From: Pseudoalteromonas holothuriae
Lineage (GTDB): Bacteria > Pseudomonadota > Gammaproteobacteria > Enterobacterales > Alteromonadaceae
Reading direction: 5' to 3'
Assembly: GCF_945859825.1 (NCBI RefSeq)
Contig: NZ_CAMAPC010000003.1
Span: 248,001-312,000 of the forward strand
Length of the DNA: 64,000 nt
The notes under the pieces: model-generated
Seen by the model: the letters and a program-made list of their open reading frames with translations, nothing else
Databases searched by the model: none
What the model was told of the DNA's origin: nothing
Position numbers and translations under genes: made by a program
Shown here: positions 37,218-46,567 of the stretch, in pieces
Layout of the letters: every line of letters begins with the position of its first letter
Position numbering within the stretch: position 1 is the first letter of the stretch

Positions 37218-38408
37218 CTAATCAGCAAAGCTCACTTTACCCATCGTTACACTCACTGATGATTGAGCGCTTTGCTCAATACATTCACCTACTAAACATT
37301 CATTGGCAAGCATAGCAAACAGCACCGCTTCTTTTGCATCAGGATGAACTCCTAGAACATCACTATTTTGCATTTTAATATGTGTACTTAATAGCTTCTT
37401 TATTTGATTTATCAACAACACATTATGTACACCTCCACCACTGCAGTATACTGAGGTTGAGTGTTTAGCTAATGCATTAATATGCTTCGCAATAACCTGT
37501 GCAGACAAAGCACTGAGTGTGGCCATCACATCTTGGTGCGATAACTCCAGCGTATTGCTATTGCGTTGTGCTCGCTTTAATAAAGCCAAATTAAACACTT
37601 CAGGCCCGGTTGTTTTGGGTAAATCTAGTGCAAAGAATGACGTTTCGAGCAGCGCATTTAAAAGCGCACTATTCACTTTACCTTGCATTGCAACCGCTGC
37701 ATTTTCATCAAAAGGCTTACCATAATACGCTCGCATATAAGCATCCATCAGCGTATTTCCCGGACCTAAGTCACTACAAATAACATCGTCAAGCTGACCA
37801 CCTTTGGGTAAGAAAGTTAAATTTGCTATACCGCCCATGTTAAGCAAAATACGGTTTTCTTCATTGCTGGCAAAATAGTAATAATCGCCGTATTGAGCAA
37901 GCGGCGCGCCCTCACCACCTGCGGCAATATGTTTTTGTCTAAAGTCAGCAATGGTCGTTATACCTGTTGCAACAGCAATATGATCAGCATCGCCAATTTG
38001 CAATGTCGCATTAGCAAATTCAGTGTAATCATGCTGATGTTGTGGGCAATGGAAGATGGTTTGCCCGTGACTGGCAATTACATCAATAGTGTGTGGGTCA
38101 ACTTGCCAGCGCATAAGGCATTGATTGATAAGTTGACCATGATATTGGCCTAGCCATGGGTTGAGTAGAGTTAAATACTCAAGATTCACGGTTTGTTTAG
38201 CAAAAACTTGGCTTATTTTATCTTTAACAGACTGCGGGTAATCACAAGTGGTAAACGCTTGCACAGTAAGCTCTGTACCGCGCCCATTGCCACTAACACG
38301 GCACAATGCAACGTCAAGGCCATCTAACGAAGTGCCGCTCATTAAGCCGATGATCAGTCGTTCTGGTTTTGTCGCACTTTGATAAAGCTTTTTTATATGT
38401 GAGTGCAT
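37218..38408 (-). CDS. anmK: Anhydro-N-acetylmuramic acid kinase
   Basis: A 396-residue sugar kinase that phosphorylates and opens 1,6-anhydro-MurNAc during cell-wall recycling. The signature N-terminal motif IGLMSGTSLDGLDVALCRV is intact, as are NMGGIANLT and CSDLGPGNTLMDAYM (phosphate and sugar binding) and a C-terminal YCSGGGVHNVLL. The length matches the family (~370-390). The start ATG 38408 is followed by MHSHIKKLYQ, so a later start is possible. The next gene upstream, a small periplasmic protein, ends 11 nt away, suggesting co-transcription. Confidence 0.93.
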   Translation of the reverse strand: MHSHIKKLYQSATKPERLIIGLMSGTSLDGLDVALCRVSGNGRGTELTVQAFTTCDYPQSVKDKISQVFAKQTVNLEYLTLLNPWLGQYHGQLINQCLMRWQVDPHTIDVIASHGQTIFHCPQHQHDYTEFANATLQIGDADHIAVATGITTIADFRQKHIAAGGEGAPLAQYGDYYYFASNEENRILLNMGGIANLTFLPKGGQLDDVICSDLGPGNTLMDAYMRAYYGKPFDENAAVAMQGKVNSALLNALLETSFFALDLPKTTGPEVFNLALLKRAQRNSNTLELSHQDVMATLSALSAQVIAKHINALAKHSTSVYCSGGGVHNVLLINQIKKLLSTHIKMQNSDVLGVHPDAKEAVLFAMLANECLVGECIEQSAQSSVSVTMGKVSFAD

Positions 38409-38419
38409 AAGTCGTAACG

Positions 38420-38833
38420 TTACTCTTTTTTATTGTTAGAAGTATACACGCTGACGATGGGGTAGTCGTAGCGGCCAAATTCAAGCGTTAGAGTAAACGT
38501 TTCACTCGCTTGTAATGAATATTTATCATCACCCATTAAGGGAGAATGGCGCGAGCCATCTGCAAAGAGTGCCATAACATGTTCTGGCTCAAAAAAGCGC
38601 TTACCTGTACTGGTGTTCTTAATAGTAACTAAAGCAGCTCGCTGCCCTTTTACAGTGCTCATCGGGTAGTAGCCCTGAATGATAAAGTCTCCATTTTTAG
38701 GGTATTGCCGTGCATTATTGGTAAAGGCATTTTCTGGCACTTTAGCTATCGCACTATCAAATGTATAAACTGGGTCTTGTGCAACTGTAAACCCGCTTAA
38801 CAATAATAGGCTAAAGAGTATGGGTAATTTCAT
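38420..38833 (-). CDS. Small periplasmic protein upstream of anmK
   Basis: From ATG 38833 (GAGG 9 nt upstream) the product has 137 residues with the signal MKLPILFSLLLLSGFTVAQ. The mature part is a beta-sandwich-like domain with FDSAIAKVPENAF and a PMSTVKGQRAALVTIKNTS segment, without Cys. No family was recognised. Its proximity to anmK (11 nt) suggests an operon, possibly envelope-related. Confidence 0.72.
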   Translation of the reverse strand: MKLPILFSLLLLSGFTVAQDPVYTFDSAIAKVPENAFTNNARQYPKNGDFIIQGYYPMSTVKGQRAALVTIKNTSTGKRFFEPEHVMALFADGSRHSPLMGDDKYSLQASETFTLTLEFGRYDYPIVSVYTSNNKKE

Positions 38834-38902
38834 TGCTTTGTACCTCAATATTAAACTATCAAATGTATTATCAATGACAACTAGGACACAGGCTATGGTT
38901 TT

Positions 38903-40849
38903 TTATACACCCAAAGCTAATTGATTCACTTTATCGGCTATTTGCATAAAACGAAGACCTTCACAGCAAGCAAAGCCCGGTAGTTGCTTTAACTTGTATT
39001 GACTTATAAACGGCGTAGTAACACCAGCTAAAAATCGAATAATCGTGTCTTTGCTTATCGTAATATCACCTTGTCGTAAATGTTTTTGCATAGCAAAAAC
39101 ATAAGCGCGTAATGCATCATCATCTGGCATCTGCCGAACGTTACTTTGCGTTAATTTTGCGACTTGCCCTCTACACACGCTGCAATGTCCGCATGAGCTT
39201 GGTACCTGAGAATCGTCAAAGTAATAGGCTAAGTTTGCACTCAAACACTTAGAAAGCTCAAAAAAGCGCAGCATCGAGGAGATGCGCTTTAATTCTGCCT
39301 GTTCTTTGTCTTTAAAGTAGTGGTACAAGTTGTCGACTAATTCAGGCTGTGACAATACCTGCTGATTTACCCCATAAACCTGCACCATGCGCTTACTTTC
39401 AAGCTCAATCAAACCTTGCTGGTGTAAATAATCAAGGGCGGCAACGGCTCTTTGCCTATCAGCACCAGATTGCACAAGAGACTGCATATCTACCGTACCC
39501 CATACTTTTTTAAACTGAGTATGTGCAAAAATTTGTTTTAAAAATGCCTGCCTTGTCGAATCAAACTGACTCAGTAACTTCGATTCAATCGTCACAAATT
39601 TAAATCTAAAATCGGCGTAATACGCATACTTTGCGCTAATGGCACCTAATATTTCTAATTGCACTAACAGCGTTTTTAAAGCCAGAATACGGATGTTGCT
39701 CGCTTTAGATAGAGGTAGCTCTTGTATCTCCCACTTGCCATTGACTTGTTCTTGCAAACCTTGCGCAACAACATACTCTATACCGCTGCGCTCAGGCGTG
39801 TCGCCGTAAACAAAGTTTTCAACGGTGGCAACACCGTCTAAGTTTGCCAAAACAGTACATTTAGCTAGTTCGCCATCTCGTCCAGCACGGCCGATTTCTT
39901 GACTGTAGTTTTCTATCGATTTGGGTAAGTCATGATGTATCACAAAACGAATATCTGCTTTATCAACCCCCATTCCAAAGGCAATGGTGGCAACCACGAC
40001 TTGAATTTGATTGGCCATAAACTGCTGTTGTACTGTGGTACGTAAATCATCTTTTAAACCCGCATGATATGCAGACGCATTTATGCCAGATGCTTTTAGT
40101 TGTTTTGCTACTTGCTCAGCTTGTTGTTGTAAAGTGACATACACAATACCCGCACCACGTTGAGCGCGTACAAGCTGCAGTAATTGAGGCAATTTATCAT
40201 GCTCGCTAACACTCATTATCGATAAATCTAGGTTGGGCCGATAAAACCCTGTTTGTACTATATGTTGTGGCAAAATATCAAAGCGCTTTGCCATATCAAG
40301 TTTTACTTTTTTTGTCGCTGTTGCAGTTAATAATAATACCAGTGGAATATTAAGCTCTTTACGATAATCCGGCAGTTTTAAATAATCAGGCCTAAAATTA
40401 TGACCCCACTCTGAAATACAGTGTGCTTCATCCACCACCATCATCGACACATTGATTTGTCTAATAAACTCACGAAAACGTTCATTTTTGAAGCGCTCTA
40501 CCGACACCATCAGTATTTTAATTTCACCACTTCTGACTCCTTGCATCACCGCTTGGCTTTGCTGAGTTGACTGGCTTGAGTCGAGTGTCGCTGCACCAAT
40601 GTTTTTACTTTGTAAAAAGAGCACTTGATCTTGCATCAACGCCAACAATGGAGACACCACTAAAGTTAAATGTGGCAGGTGTAAAGCACTCAACTGATAG
40701 CATAAAGATTTTCCTGACCCTGTTGGGAAAATAGCCAATGAAGCGTGCCCGGCTAACAATTGTGAAATAGTTTGCGATTGTCCCGGTCTAAAACTGGCAA
40801 AACCAAAATGTTGCGATAAGCTTTCTAGCAACGGCTGTCCATGCTCCAT
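38903..40849 (-). CDS. RecQ-family ATP-dependent DNA helicase
   Basis: A 648-residue SF2 helicase: motif 0 FGFASFRPGQ, Walker A FPTGSGKS, DEAH box VVDEAHCISEWGHNFRPDY, motif III TATATK, and motif VI QEIGRAGRDG. A C-terminal zinc-binding region (CLSANLAYYFDD...CGHCSVC) follows as in RecQ, and there is a short winged-helix/C-terminal domain without an evident HRDC. The aromatic-rich loop after motif II is present. It is either RecQ or one of its paralogues; a canonical recQ elsewhere in the genome cannot be excluded. It unwinds DNA for repair and recombination. Confidence 0.88.
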   Translation of the reverse strand: MEHGQPLLESLSQHFGFASFRPGQSQTISQLLAGHASLAIFPTGSGKSLCYQLSALHLPHLTLVVSPLLALMQDQVLFLQSKNIGAATLDSSQSTQQSQAVMQGVRSGEIKILMVSVERFKNERFREFIRQINVSMMVVDEAHCISEWGHNFRPDYLKLPDYRKELNIPLVLLLTATATKKVKLDMAKRFDILPQHIVQTGFYRPNLDLSIMSVSEHDKLPQLLQLVRAQRGAGIVYVTLQQQAEQVAKQLKASGINASAYHAGLKDDLRTTVQQQFMANQIQVVVATIAFGMGVDKADIRFVIHHDLPKSIENYSQEIGRAGRDGELAKCTVLANLDGVATVENFVYGDTPERSGIEYVVAQGLQEQVNGKWEIQELPLSKASNIRILALKTLLVQLEILGAISAKYAYYADFRFKFVTIESKLLSQFDSTRQAFLKQIFAHTQFKKVWGTVDMQSLVQSGADRQRAVAALDYLHQQGLIELESKRMVQVYGVNQQVLSQPELVDNLYHYFKDKEQAELKRISSMLRFFELSKCLSANLAYYFDDSQVPSSCGHCSVCRGQVAKLTQSNVRQMPDDDALRAYVFAMQKHLRQGDITISKDTIIRFLAGVTTPFISQYKLKQLPGFACCEGLRFMQIADKVNQLALGV

Positions 40850-40974
40850 AGTGTGGCCTCAATTGGTGTAATTACTTGACTTAAAAGTATCATATTTTGT
40901 GTTTAGCATTAACATTAATACGCCAATTTCATGCTTATTGGCAATGTCATCACTGTGTATAAGAGGAGAAAGCT

Positions 40975-42492
40975 ATGTCTAATTCATCTAGTCCTTCACT
41001 ATTGGTTTTTAGTTTTGACGGCACTGGTAGCGAACCTCGAGATGCACAGCAATATAGTGCCGAGCAGTTTAAAGAAGATTGTGAAATAAGCAACGTTCTT
41101 AAACTACATCTATTACTCGGTGGTCGTATACACCCACAGGCACAAAGCCAATTTACGCATCAAACCTGTTTTTACTATAGCGGAATAGGCAACCAAGGCA
41201 GTGCCGTTAAAAAAATACTAAACCAAGTCCTTGCACCTCAAAATAGTGATGTGGCCAGTATTTTGTCACAAGCGATGAGCGATTTTGAAAATAATTACCA
41301 ACAAGGCGACCAAATACTACTGATTGGTTTTAGCCGTGGTGCAGCATTGGCTAGGCGCTTTGCAAAATGCTTAGAAAAACATATCAGCAACAACGTGTTT
41401 TTATGTGTATTCGATACAATAGCTTCTATTGGCTTTAGTAAAATAACCAAAGCGACTTGCGGAACAGAGCATGTTATATTTGCCAATCATGATGTGGCTG
41501 AAAATGTAACCGCTGCACTTCACTGTGTTAGTCTTGATGATAAACGTCGAGTTTTTGAAGCAACCTTACTTAACCATGCACCCAATGTGCATGAAGTGTG
41601 GTTTGCAGGCAGCCACTCTGACATAGGCGGTGGCTTTTATCGCAGTGGATTATCCGACATTTGTCTACGCTACACACTTGAATGGTTACTCATACAACCT
41701 ATCAATATCGATATACTAACCCGTGAGCAAATTAACTACGCCAGCTTATTACCCCATGATGGCAACTTACTGATAGATGCAGATGATTTAGCCATCAAAC
41801 CTGATGCCCTCGCTCCAAGCCACCAACATGACTATTTTTGGGGCAACATTAACTTTAAAGCAACGCATCGACTGTGTGTTGTAATGCAAGATAACCAAAT
41901 TAGTAACATGACCCCCATTATTCACCATAGTGTGGCAAAGCGTGTTTATAACCACAGTAGTTATCGTCCTGAATCATTAAAAGGTCTTACCCATAGGTTA
42001 GAGTATGCCAATGGCGAGATGCTTGAGTGCATAGGTATAAATCCACATATTGAATTACCGACTCAGCAGCTGAATATTTTACAAGTAGGCGAGCAAATGA
42101 ACCTAAAAGTATTTGCGTGTGAAGCATACAACCATACCGGCCTTTGGCTTGAAAAAGGCGCAACCTACCGTATAAACCCGGTTGACCCTCAAGTGTGGTT
42201 TGATAAAGACGTTAAAGTGAGTGCTAGCGGCTGGCACCGTGATAACCGAAAGGTGGGCGTAAAACAGCTGCCAATAGAAATGATGGAACCCTATAAACGC
42301 TTGCCCTGCCGTCCATGGTTTTCGCTGGTTGGGTGCATTAATGCAGATGATAGGTTAGCATTTTCACTCAATGGAGGTGGCGATATTAAAATTAACCAGC
42401 ATGGAGAGTTTACTCCGTTCGCGAACGATATAAACTGCGATTATGGTTTAAACCGAGGTGCTATTGAACTAGAAGTGAGGCGACTGGGTTAA
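40975..42492 (+). CDS. DUF2235 (Tle1-like) alpha/beta hydrolase
   Basis: A 505-residue protein with the DUF2235 fold: an N-terminal LVFSFDGTGSEPRDA segment, nucleophile Ser120 in GFSRG, acidic FDTIAS (Asp147) and WFAGSHSDIGGGF with the catalytic His region. This layout is shared with T6SS phospholipase effectors of the Tle1 family. The C-terminal ~170 residues are beta-rich. No VgrG, PAAR, Hcp or immunity gene is adjacent, so T6SS delivery is not supported here. AGAGGAG lies 8 nt before the ATG. Its 3' end overlaps the convergent gene by 24 nt. Confidence 0.82.
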   Translation: MSNSSSPSLLVFSFDGTGSEPRDAQQYSAEQFKEDCEISNVLKLHLLLGGRIHPQAQSQFTHQTCFYYSGIGNQGSAVKKILNQVLAPQNSDVASILSQAMSDFENNYQQGDQILLIGFSRGAALARRFAKCLEKHISNNVFLCVFDTIASIGFSKITKATCGTEHVIFANHDVAENVTAALHCVSLDDKRRVFEATLLNHAPNVHEVWFAGSHSDIGGGFYRSGLSDICLRYTLEWLLIQPINIDILTREQINYASLLPHDGNLLIDADDLAIKPDALAPSHQHDYFWGNINFKATHRLCVVMQDNQISNMTPIIHHSVAKRVYNHSSYRPESLKGLTHRLEYANGEMLECIGINPHIELPTQQLNILQVGEQMNLKVFACEAYNHTGLWLEKGATYRINPVDPQVWFDKDVKVSASGWHRDNRKVGVKQLPIEMMEPYKRLPCRPWFSLVGCINADDRLAFSLNGGGDIKINQHGEFTPFANDINCDYGLNRGAIELEVRRLG

Positions 42493-43248
42493 TTGCTCAG
42501 TTCTCTGAGTAAGGTATTTATGTTCTATGACCTTTAATTGCTCAGACATTGCACCTATTGCTTTATTTATTTTAGCAATTTGCTCTACGCTAAACGCACC
42601 TTTACTGAGCATAAAATGAACACCGTTATCGTGAATAATATAAGGGTGCAAGCGAAGAGTTTCATACCCTAATTGCTGCTTGTAATAAATACCACTGGCC
42701 TCATCTTCAATCAAAAAGTCTACCCTACCACGGCGAACTAATTCCATGCGCTGCGACAAGCTTGCTACTTCAAAGTAGTTGTCTTTAAAACGCTCAATTC
42801 GCAATATATTTGCTAGCTCCTCACCATAGTACGCCCCAGGATTTGCAGTAAACAGATAGCCTTGAATAAATAGTTCAGATAAATCATCGACCTCATCCAT
42901 CGTACTAAGCGTGAAAAGCCGCATTTTTTCGCGTCTATATTGCGTACTAAAATAAGCTATCGCGGCTCGTTGCTCGCTATAACTGGCTGAAGGAAGAATA
43001 TCAATAAACCCCCTTTCTAACTCAGTGATGCCTCTAGCTGATGAGGGGAGCCTAATAAAGCTGATACACAATCCCGCTTTATTAAAAACTGCTTGCGTTG
43101 CATCTATATCCATACCGTAAAAGCGCTCATTATCATACATCACATAGGGCGGCCAAGCAGTACCCACACCTACTTTGTAAGTGCGTTCGCAACTAATACA
43201 TTGAAAAGTAACAAGCAATAGCAAAAGCAGATAAAATCTATAGTACAA
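42469..43248 (-). CDS. Extracellular solute-binding protein, family 3-like
   Basis: A 259-residue periplasmic binding protein with signal peptide MYYRFYLLLLLLVTFQCISC and an SBP_bac_3 domain (YKVGVGTAWPPYVM, GMDIDATQAVF, ELERGFIDILPSASYSEQR, VDFLIEDEAS). Such proteins, when not next to ABC permease genes, are often sensors or orphan receptors of amino-acid-like ligands. The start is a TTG at 43248 with no strong Shine-Dalgarno, so it is uncertain. It overlaps the DUF2235 gene tail to tail. Confidence 0.82.
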   Translation of the reverse strand: MYYRFYLLLLLLVTFQCISCERTYKVGVGTAWPPYVMYDNERFYGMDIDATQAVFNKAGLCISFIRLPSSARGITELERGFIDILPSASYSEQRAAIAYFSTQYRREKMRLFTLSTMDEVDDLSELFIQGYLFTANPGAYYGEELANILRIERFKDNYFEVASLSQRMELVRRGRVDFLIEDEASGIYYKQQLGYETLRLHPYIIHDNGVHFMLSKGAFSVEQIAKINKAIGAMSEQLKVIEHKYLTQRTEQLTQSPHF

Positions 43249-43589
43249 ATTAATACATCAACCGAAATAAAGTACGTTCAGTTGAGTATGGAAGAATACA
43301 AAAATATTACCACTATAAGTAACCTCAGCCTTGGATAAGCGAATTTTCCCAATAAAGCTTAACCCTCTATCTGCGTTGCTTGGTCTTGTAATAGCCAGCT
43401 ATTACTGCATAAAAGCGCCTTAATATTGAAAGAAAAATCATCATTGGATGATAAATGATTTGAGTTATACCAATTGCAATAGATGAATAACTTAATAACA
43501 GGGCAAAAATCCCGTATGCCGTTATTCTACATAAGTTATACGGTAGATTAAGCAGTCACTTCAATTAAAATACAGGTATGGAAGTATGA
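43249..43589. other. Intergenic region with a fragment of a dispersed repeat
   Basis: No gene is supported in this 341-bp gap. Bases 43495-43535 resemble 63711-63752. Confidence 0.5.
43495..43535. repeat. Short dispersed repeat, copy 1
   Basis: About 41 bp sharing the pattern (A/G)TAACA(G/A)GGCA(A/G)AAAT...CGGTAT or CGTATG and GTTATTCTACAT with bases 63711-63752, same orientation. It is an imperfect match seen by eye. Confidence 0.4.
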
Positions 43590-43808
43590 TTAGGGTAGTA
43601 ATTTAGTTGTTAACTTTTGAGCAATTGGCGCACTAAAAAATGAAATAACTGCCGCGGCTGGCCACGCCCATAAAAAAGCCTTTGCCCAATCAGCTAAAAA
43701 GTGTTCACTCCAGCCTAAGTTAATGTAGGTCACCCATAAGGTCATCAAGATAGACAAAAAAAATGATAATAAAACAGTAAAAACAATTCGATATTTTAAA
43801 GATGGCAT
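43590..43808 (-). CDS. DUF2798 small membrane protein
   Basis: A 72-residue protein with two membrane helices (~8-28 and ~43-63). A W-x-x-x-W segment (WAKAFLWAWPAAAVISFF) and a preserved P-x-x-x-x-L-T-x-K terminus match the DUF2798 family of small inner-membrane proteins. The function is unknown. It is a single gene upstream of the chitin operon terminator, on the same strand. Confidence 0.75.
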   Translation of the reverse strand: MPSLKYRIVFTVLLSFFLSILMTLWVTYINLGWSEHFLADWAKAFLWAWPAAAVISFFSAPIAQKLTTKLLP

Positions 43809-43905
43809 ATGCGCTGTGCCCTAGGTTAGTGACTTACGTTAGTAAAATCTCAGGACGATGATTATATGCCTTTGCGCTTATGACTCGCAAATATTTGCGC
43901 TTATC

Positions 43906-43936
43906 AAAAAACGTCAACCGATAACATCGATTGACG
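43906..43936 (-). terminator. Terminator of the chitin operon
   Basis: An 11-bp stem (CGTCAACCGAT 43912-43922 / ATCGATTGACG 43926-43936) with one G-T wobble and loop AAC is followed, on the minus strand, by TTTTTT (43906-43911). It lies 64 nt past the last chitinase gene. Confidence 0.88.
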
Positions 43937-43999
43937 CTCACTTTTGTATATTGCTGTGCTCGTCCTTGAGTCAACTTTATTAAAGTCTACAGCTAAGAG

Positions 44000-46459
44000 T
44001 TAAAGGGCTAGCCATACAAGGGCTTTACCTGGCTCTTCACCGCGAGTCCACCACTTAGCACGATAATCTTTACCACCATACACAACAGTATCACCACCAA
44101 CATACACTTTATTTCGCTCCCATGTATCGACAGAACCGGTTGTATCGGTAACCGTTACTTGGAATGACTCAGAGACACTTGCAGTACCATCTGACACCGA
44201 CACAGAAACGGTGTAAGTCGTATCTTGCGATACTTCACCAGCACTTAAACTTACACTCGCACCAGAACCAGATAAAGTAAGACCTGCAGGTACATTCCAC
44301 GTATACGTAAGCGTGTCATTATCTGCATCTGTTGCCACTGCATTGACGTTAATGCTCGCCATTTCTTCTACTGTTACATTTGCAACTGGGTCAAGTACAG
44401 GTGCATTGTTTGATGTTGCACTTACAGTAACTGTTACACCTTTTGATACTGATACCGTACCATCTGACACTGTCACTGTTAGGGTGTAATTTGTATCAGT
44501 TGTCACAGTAGGTGCAGTTACACTCACACTCGCACTATTTGCATTTGCTAAACTTAATGCTGCATCAGCAGTCCAGCTGTAAGTTAATGGGTCTCGGTCT
44601 GCATCCGTTGCGCTCGCAGTAACAACTGCTGTGCCACCGTTAGCAATCGACACTTGTCCATCTACTGATACCACTGGTGCTCTATTTGGTGGTACTGTAC
44701 CCGCTAACCCTTCATGGATTGCATTTAAGATATCACCATTATCAGCATCAATCTCCCAAGCAAATAAACCACCTAAGTCGTTCATTTTAACATACGCACC
44801 TTTGGCCTCAACAGAGCGAGGATTATCATAAGTCAACAACTTACCGTTGCTACGATTCCAAACATAAGCCGCCTCTGCTTGCGCATCATACCCTACTTCA
44901 AAACCATTAATACCCGTGCCATTTGGACCTAATAAATTAGCTACTATGCCTTTATAATCCATAATACCCGGCTCCCACACACCTTGTGATGTAGAACCTT
45001 TAAACTTACCATTACCTGGTGCAGTCATTGGATTACCTGGAATAGTCGCATTTTGTTCCATAACGCCTTCCCAACCACGACCATACATAGCTGCGCCCAC
45101 AACCAATTTCTTAGAATCAACACCTTGTGCAAGTAGTAACTGGATTGCGTTGTGCGTGCTATATGCAGGACCTTTACGCGGTTCACCATTATCGTCAACA
45201 CCAGTACCATTACATTCATCTGTGCTGATGTGAGAGCCACAGTAAAGCGCAGTTTGATGGCCCGTTACGTTATTCCAACCACCGTAAAAGTCATAAGTCA
45301 TGGCAAAGATATAATCCATGTACTGTGAAGCTGCTTGATAATCAACATCTTCAATTTTATCGTAGCCAGTACCAATAGCTGAGCTGAGCTCATATTGACG
45401 GCCGGTTTCAGCTTCTAAATCATCAAGCATAGCGCGAAGTTCTTGCATAAGCGCAACATAGGCTGGGCCATCATTTACTGGGTCACCTAAGTCACCATTT
45501 GGACCGCCGCCACCTGGGAATTCCCAGTCAATATCAACACCATCATAGAACTTCCATGTTTTTAGGAATTTTTTCATTGATGCGACAAACGTATCGCGGT
45601 TAGCCTTGTTGGTAAAACCATGGAATGGGTCAGATAACGTCCAACCACCTACCGATGGTAAAATTTTAAGATCTGGGTAACGTTGCTTCAGCGCCATTAA
45701 CTGCGCATATGTACCACGAATTGGGTCTTTAGAGTCAACACCAGGTAGCGCTTTTTGCACAGCAGCCCATGGGTCATGAATCACAACTTCATAATCAGAT
45801 GAACCCGCACACGCCTTTTGCAGTGCACGCCAGCTATTGCCATTTTCTATTTCTTTCAATGACTCATTTGGGCCACAAATTGGAATAAAGCCATATAATA
45901 AATGAGATAAGTTTTGCGCAGGGATTTGTGTTACATCAAAGTTACGACCATAAATACCCCACTCTACAAAGTATGCACCAGTCACATAGCTTGGGTTAGT
46001 ACCAAAGTTTTTGTTATTTGGATCAACATTCATTGGCAGTGGCTCTAAGTGACCACCGTCAGTATCAGCAATTACGATTTGCTTACCGGCACTACGTGCA
46101 CAAGTTTGACCTTCACATAGTTCAAGATACAAAGTATGACGACCTGAGCTATTATATGGAAATTCAATAACACCACTTTTTGTGCCAGCCGTTAATGTAC
46201 CCTCATTAACTAACATATCATCAAAATAAACTTTATAGCCATCGCCACCAGCACCGCTCCAAGCATTCCACTTGATGCTAATATCTACTTGCTCTTTTGC
46301 TTTCACTAAATCTTTATATGACCCTTGACCATCTAGGTTTACCTCAACAAAAGAATACAATTGTGGCTTCCAGTCTAAGCTGGGTGTTGAAGGTGCAGCA
46401 AGTACTGAACCTGACATCATGGCTAAAGCCGTAGCGACCGTTAACTGTTTAATTTTCAT
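44000..46459 (-). CDS. chiA: Secreted GH18 chitinase (ChiA type)
   Basis: An 819-residue exported chitinase that hydrolyses beta-1,4-GlcNAc chains. ATG 46459 begins the signal MKIKQLTVATALAMMSGSVLA; an ATG 63 nt upstream is out of place. The order is a ChitinaseA N-terminal Ig-like domain (~23-130), a GH18 TIM barrel with catalytic Glu313 in the FDGVDIDWEFP-type motif (here YDGVDIDWEFP), two PKD/cadherin-like linkers (VDGQVSIANGGTAVVTASAT and the next), and a C-terminal CBM5/12 with an AKWWTRGEEPG core. It is the last gene of the chiC-LPMO-chiA operon. Confidence 0.95.
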   Translation of the reverse strand: MKIKQLTVATALAMMSGSVLAAPSTPSLDWKPQLYSFVEVNLDGQGSYKDLVKAKEQVDISIKWNAWSGAGGDGYKVYFDDMLVNEGTLTAGTKSGVIEFPYNSSGRHTLYLELCEGQTCARSAGKQIVIADTDGGHLEPLPMNVDPNNKNFGTNPSYVTGAYFVEWGIYGRNFDVTQIPAQNLSHLLYGFIPICGPNESLKEIENGNSWRALQKACAGSSDYEVVIHDPWAAVQKALPGVDSKDPIRGTYAQLMALKQRYPDLKILPSVGGWTLSDPFHGFTNKANRDTFVASMKKFLKTWKFYDGVDIDWEFPGGGGPNGDLGDPVNDGPAYVALMQELRAMLDDLEAETGRQYELSSAIGTGYDKIEDVDYQAASQYMDYIFAMTYDFYGGWNNVTGHQTALYCGSHISTDECNGTGVDDNGEPRKGPAYSTHNAIQLLLAQGVDSKKLVVGAAMYGRGWEGVMEQNATIPGNPMTAPGNGKFKGSTSQGVWEPGIMDYKGIVANLLGPNGTGINGFEVGYDAQAEAAYVWNRSNGKLLTYDNPRSVEAKGAYVKMNDLGGLFAWEIDADNGDILNAIHEGLAGTVPPNRAPVVSVDGQVSIANGGTAVVTASATDADRDPLTYSWTADAALSLANANSASVSVTAPTVTTDTNYTLTVTVSDGTVSVSKGVTVTVSATSNNAPVLDPVANVTVEEMASINVNAVATDADNDTLTYTWNVPAGLTLSGSGASVSLSAGEVSQDTTYTVSVSVSDGTASVSESFQVTVTDTTGSVDTWERNKVYVGGDTVVYGGKDYRAKWWTRGEEPGKALVWLAL

Positions 46460-46567
46460 AACTTTCTCAACCTTATTTACATGTTGTATCCAACCAATTA
46501 TGGAGGATGATTGTTGTATCAAAATAAATCTTTATTCAACGTATCACGCTGTGGTAATACGTATTAC

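Noticed and set aside
40975-43248. T6SS effector-immunity pair (DUF2235 gene and its neighbour)
   Set aside because: The neighbour is a convergent periplasmic solute-binding protein and no VgrG, PAAR or Hcp is present.
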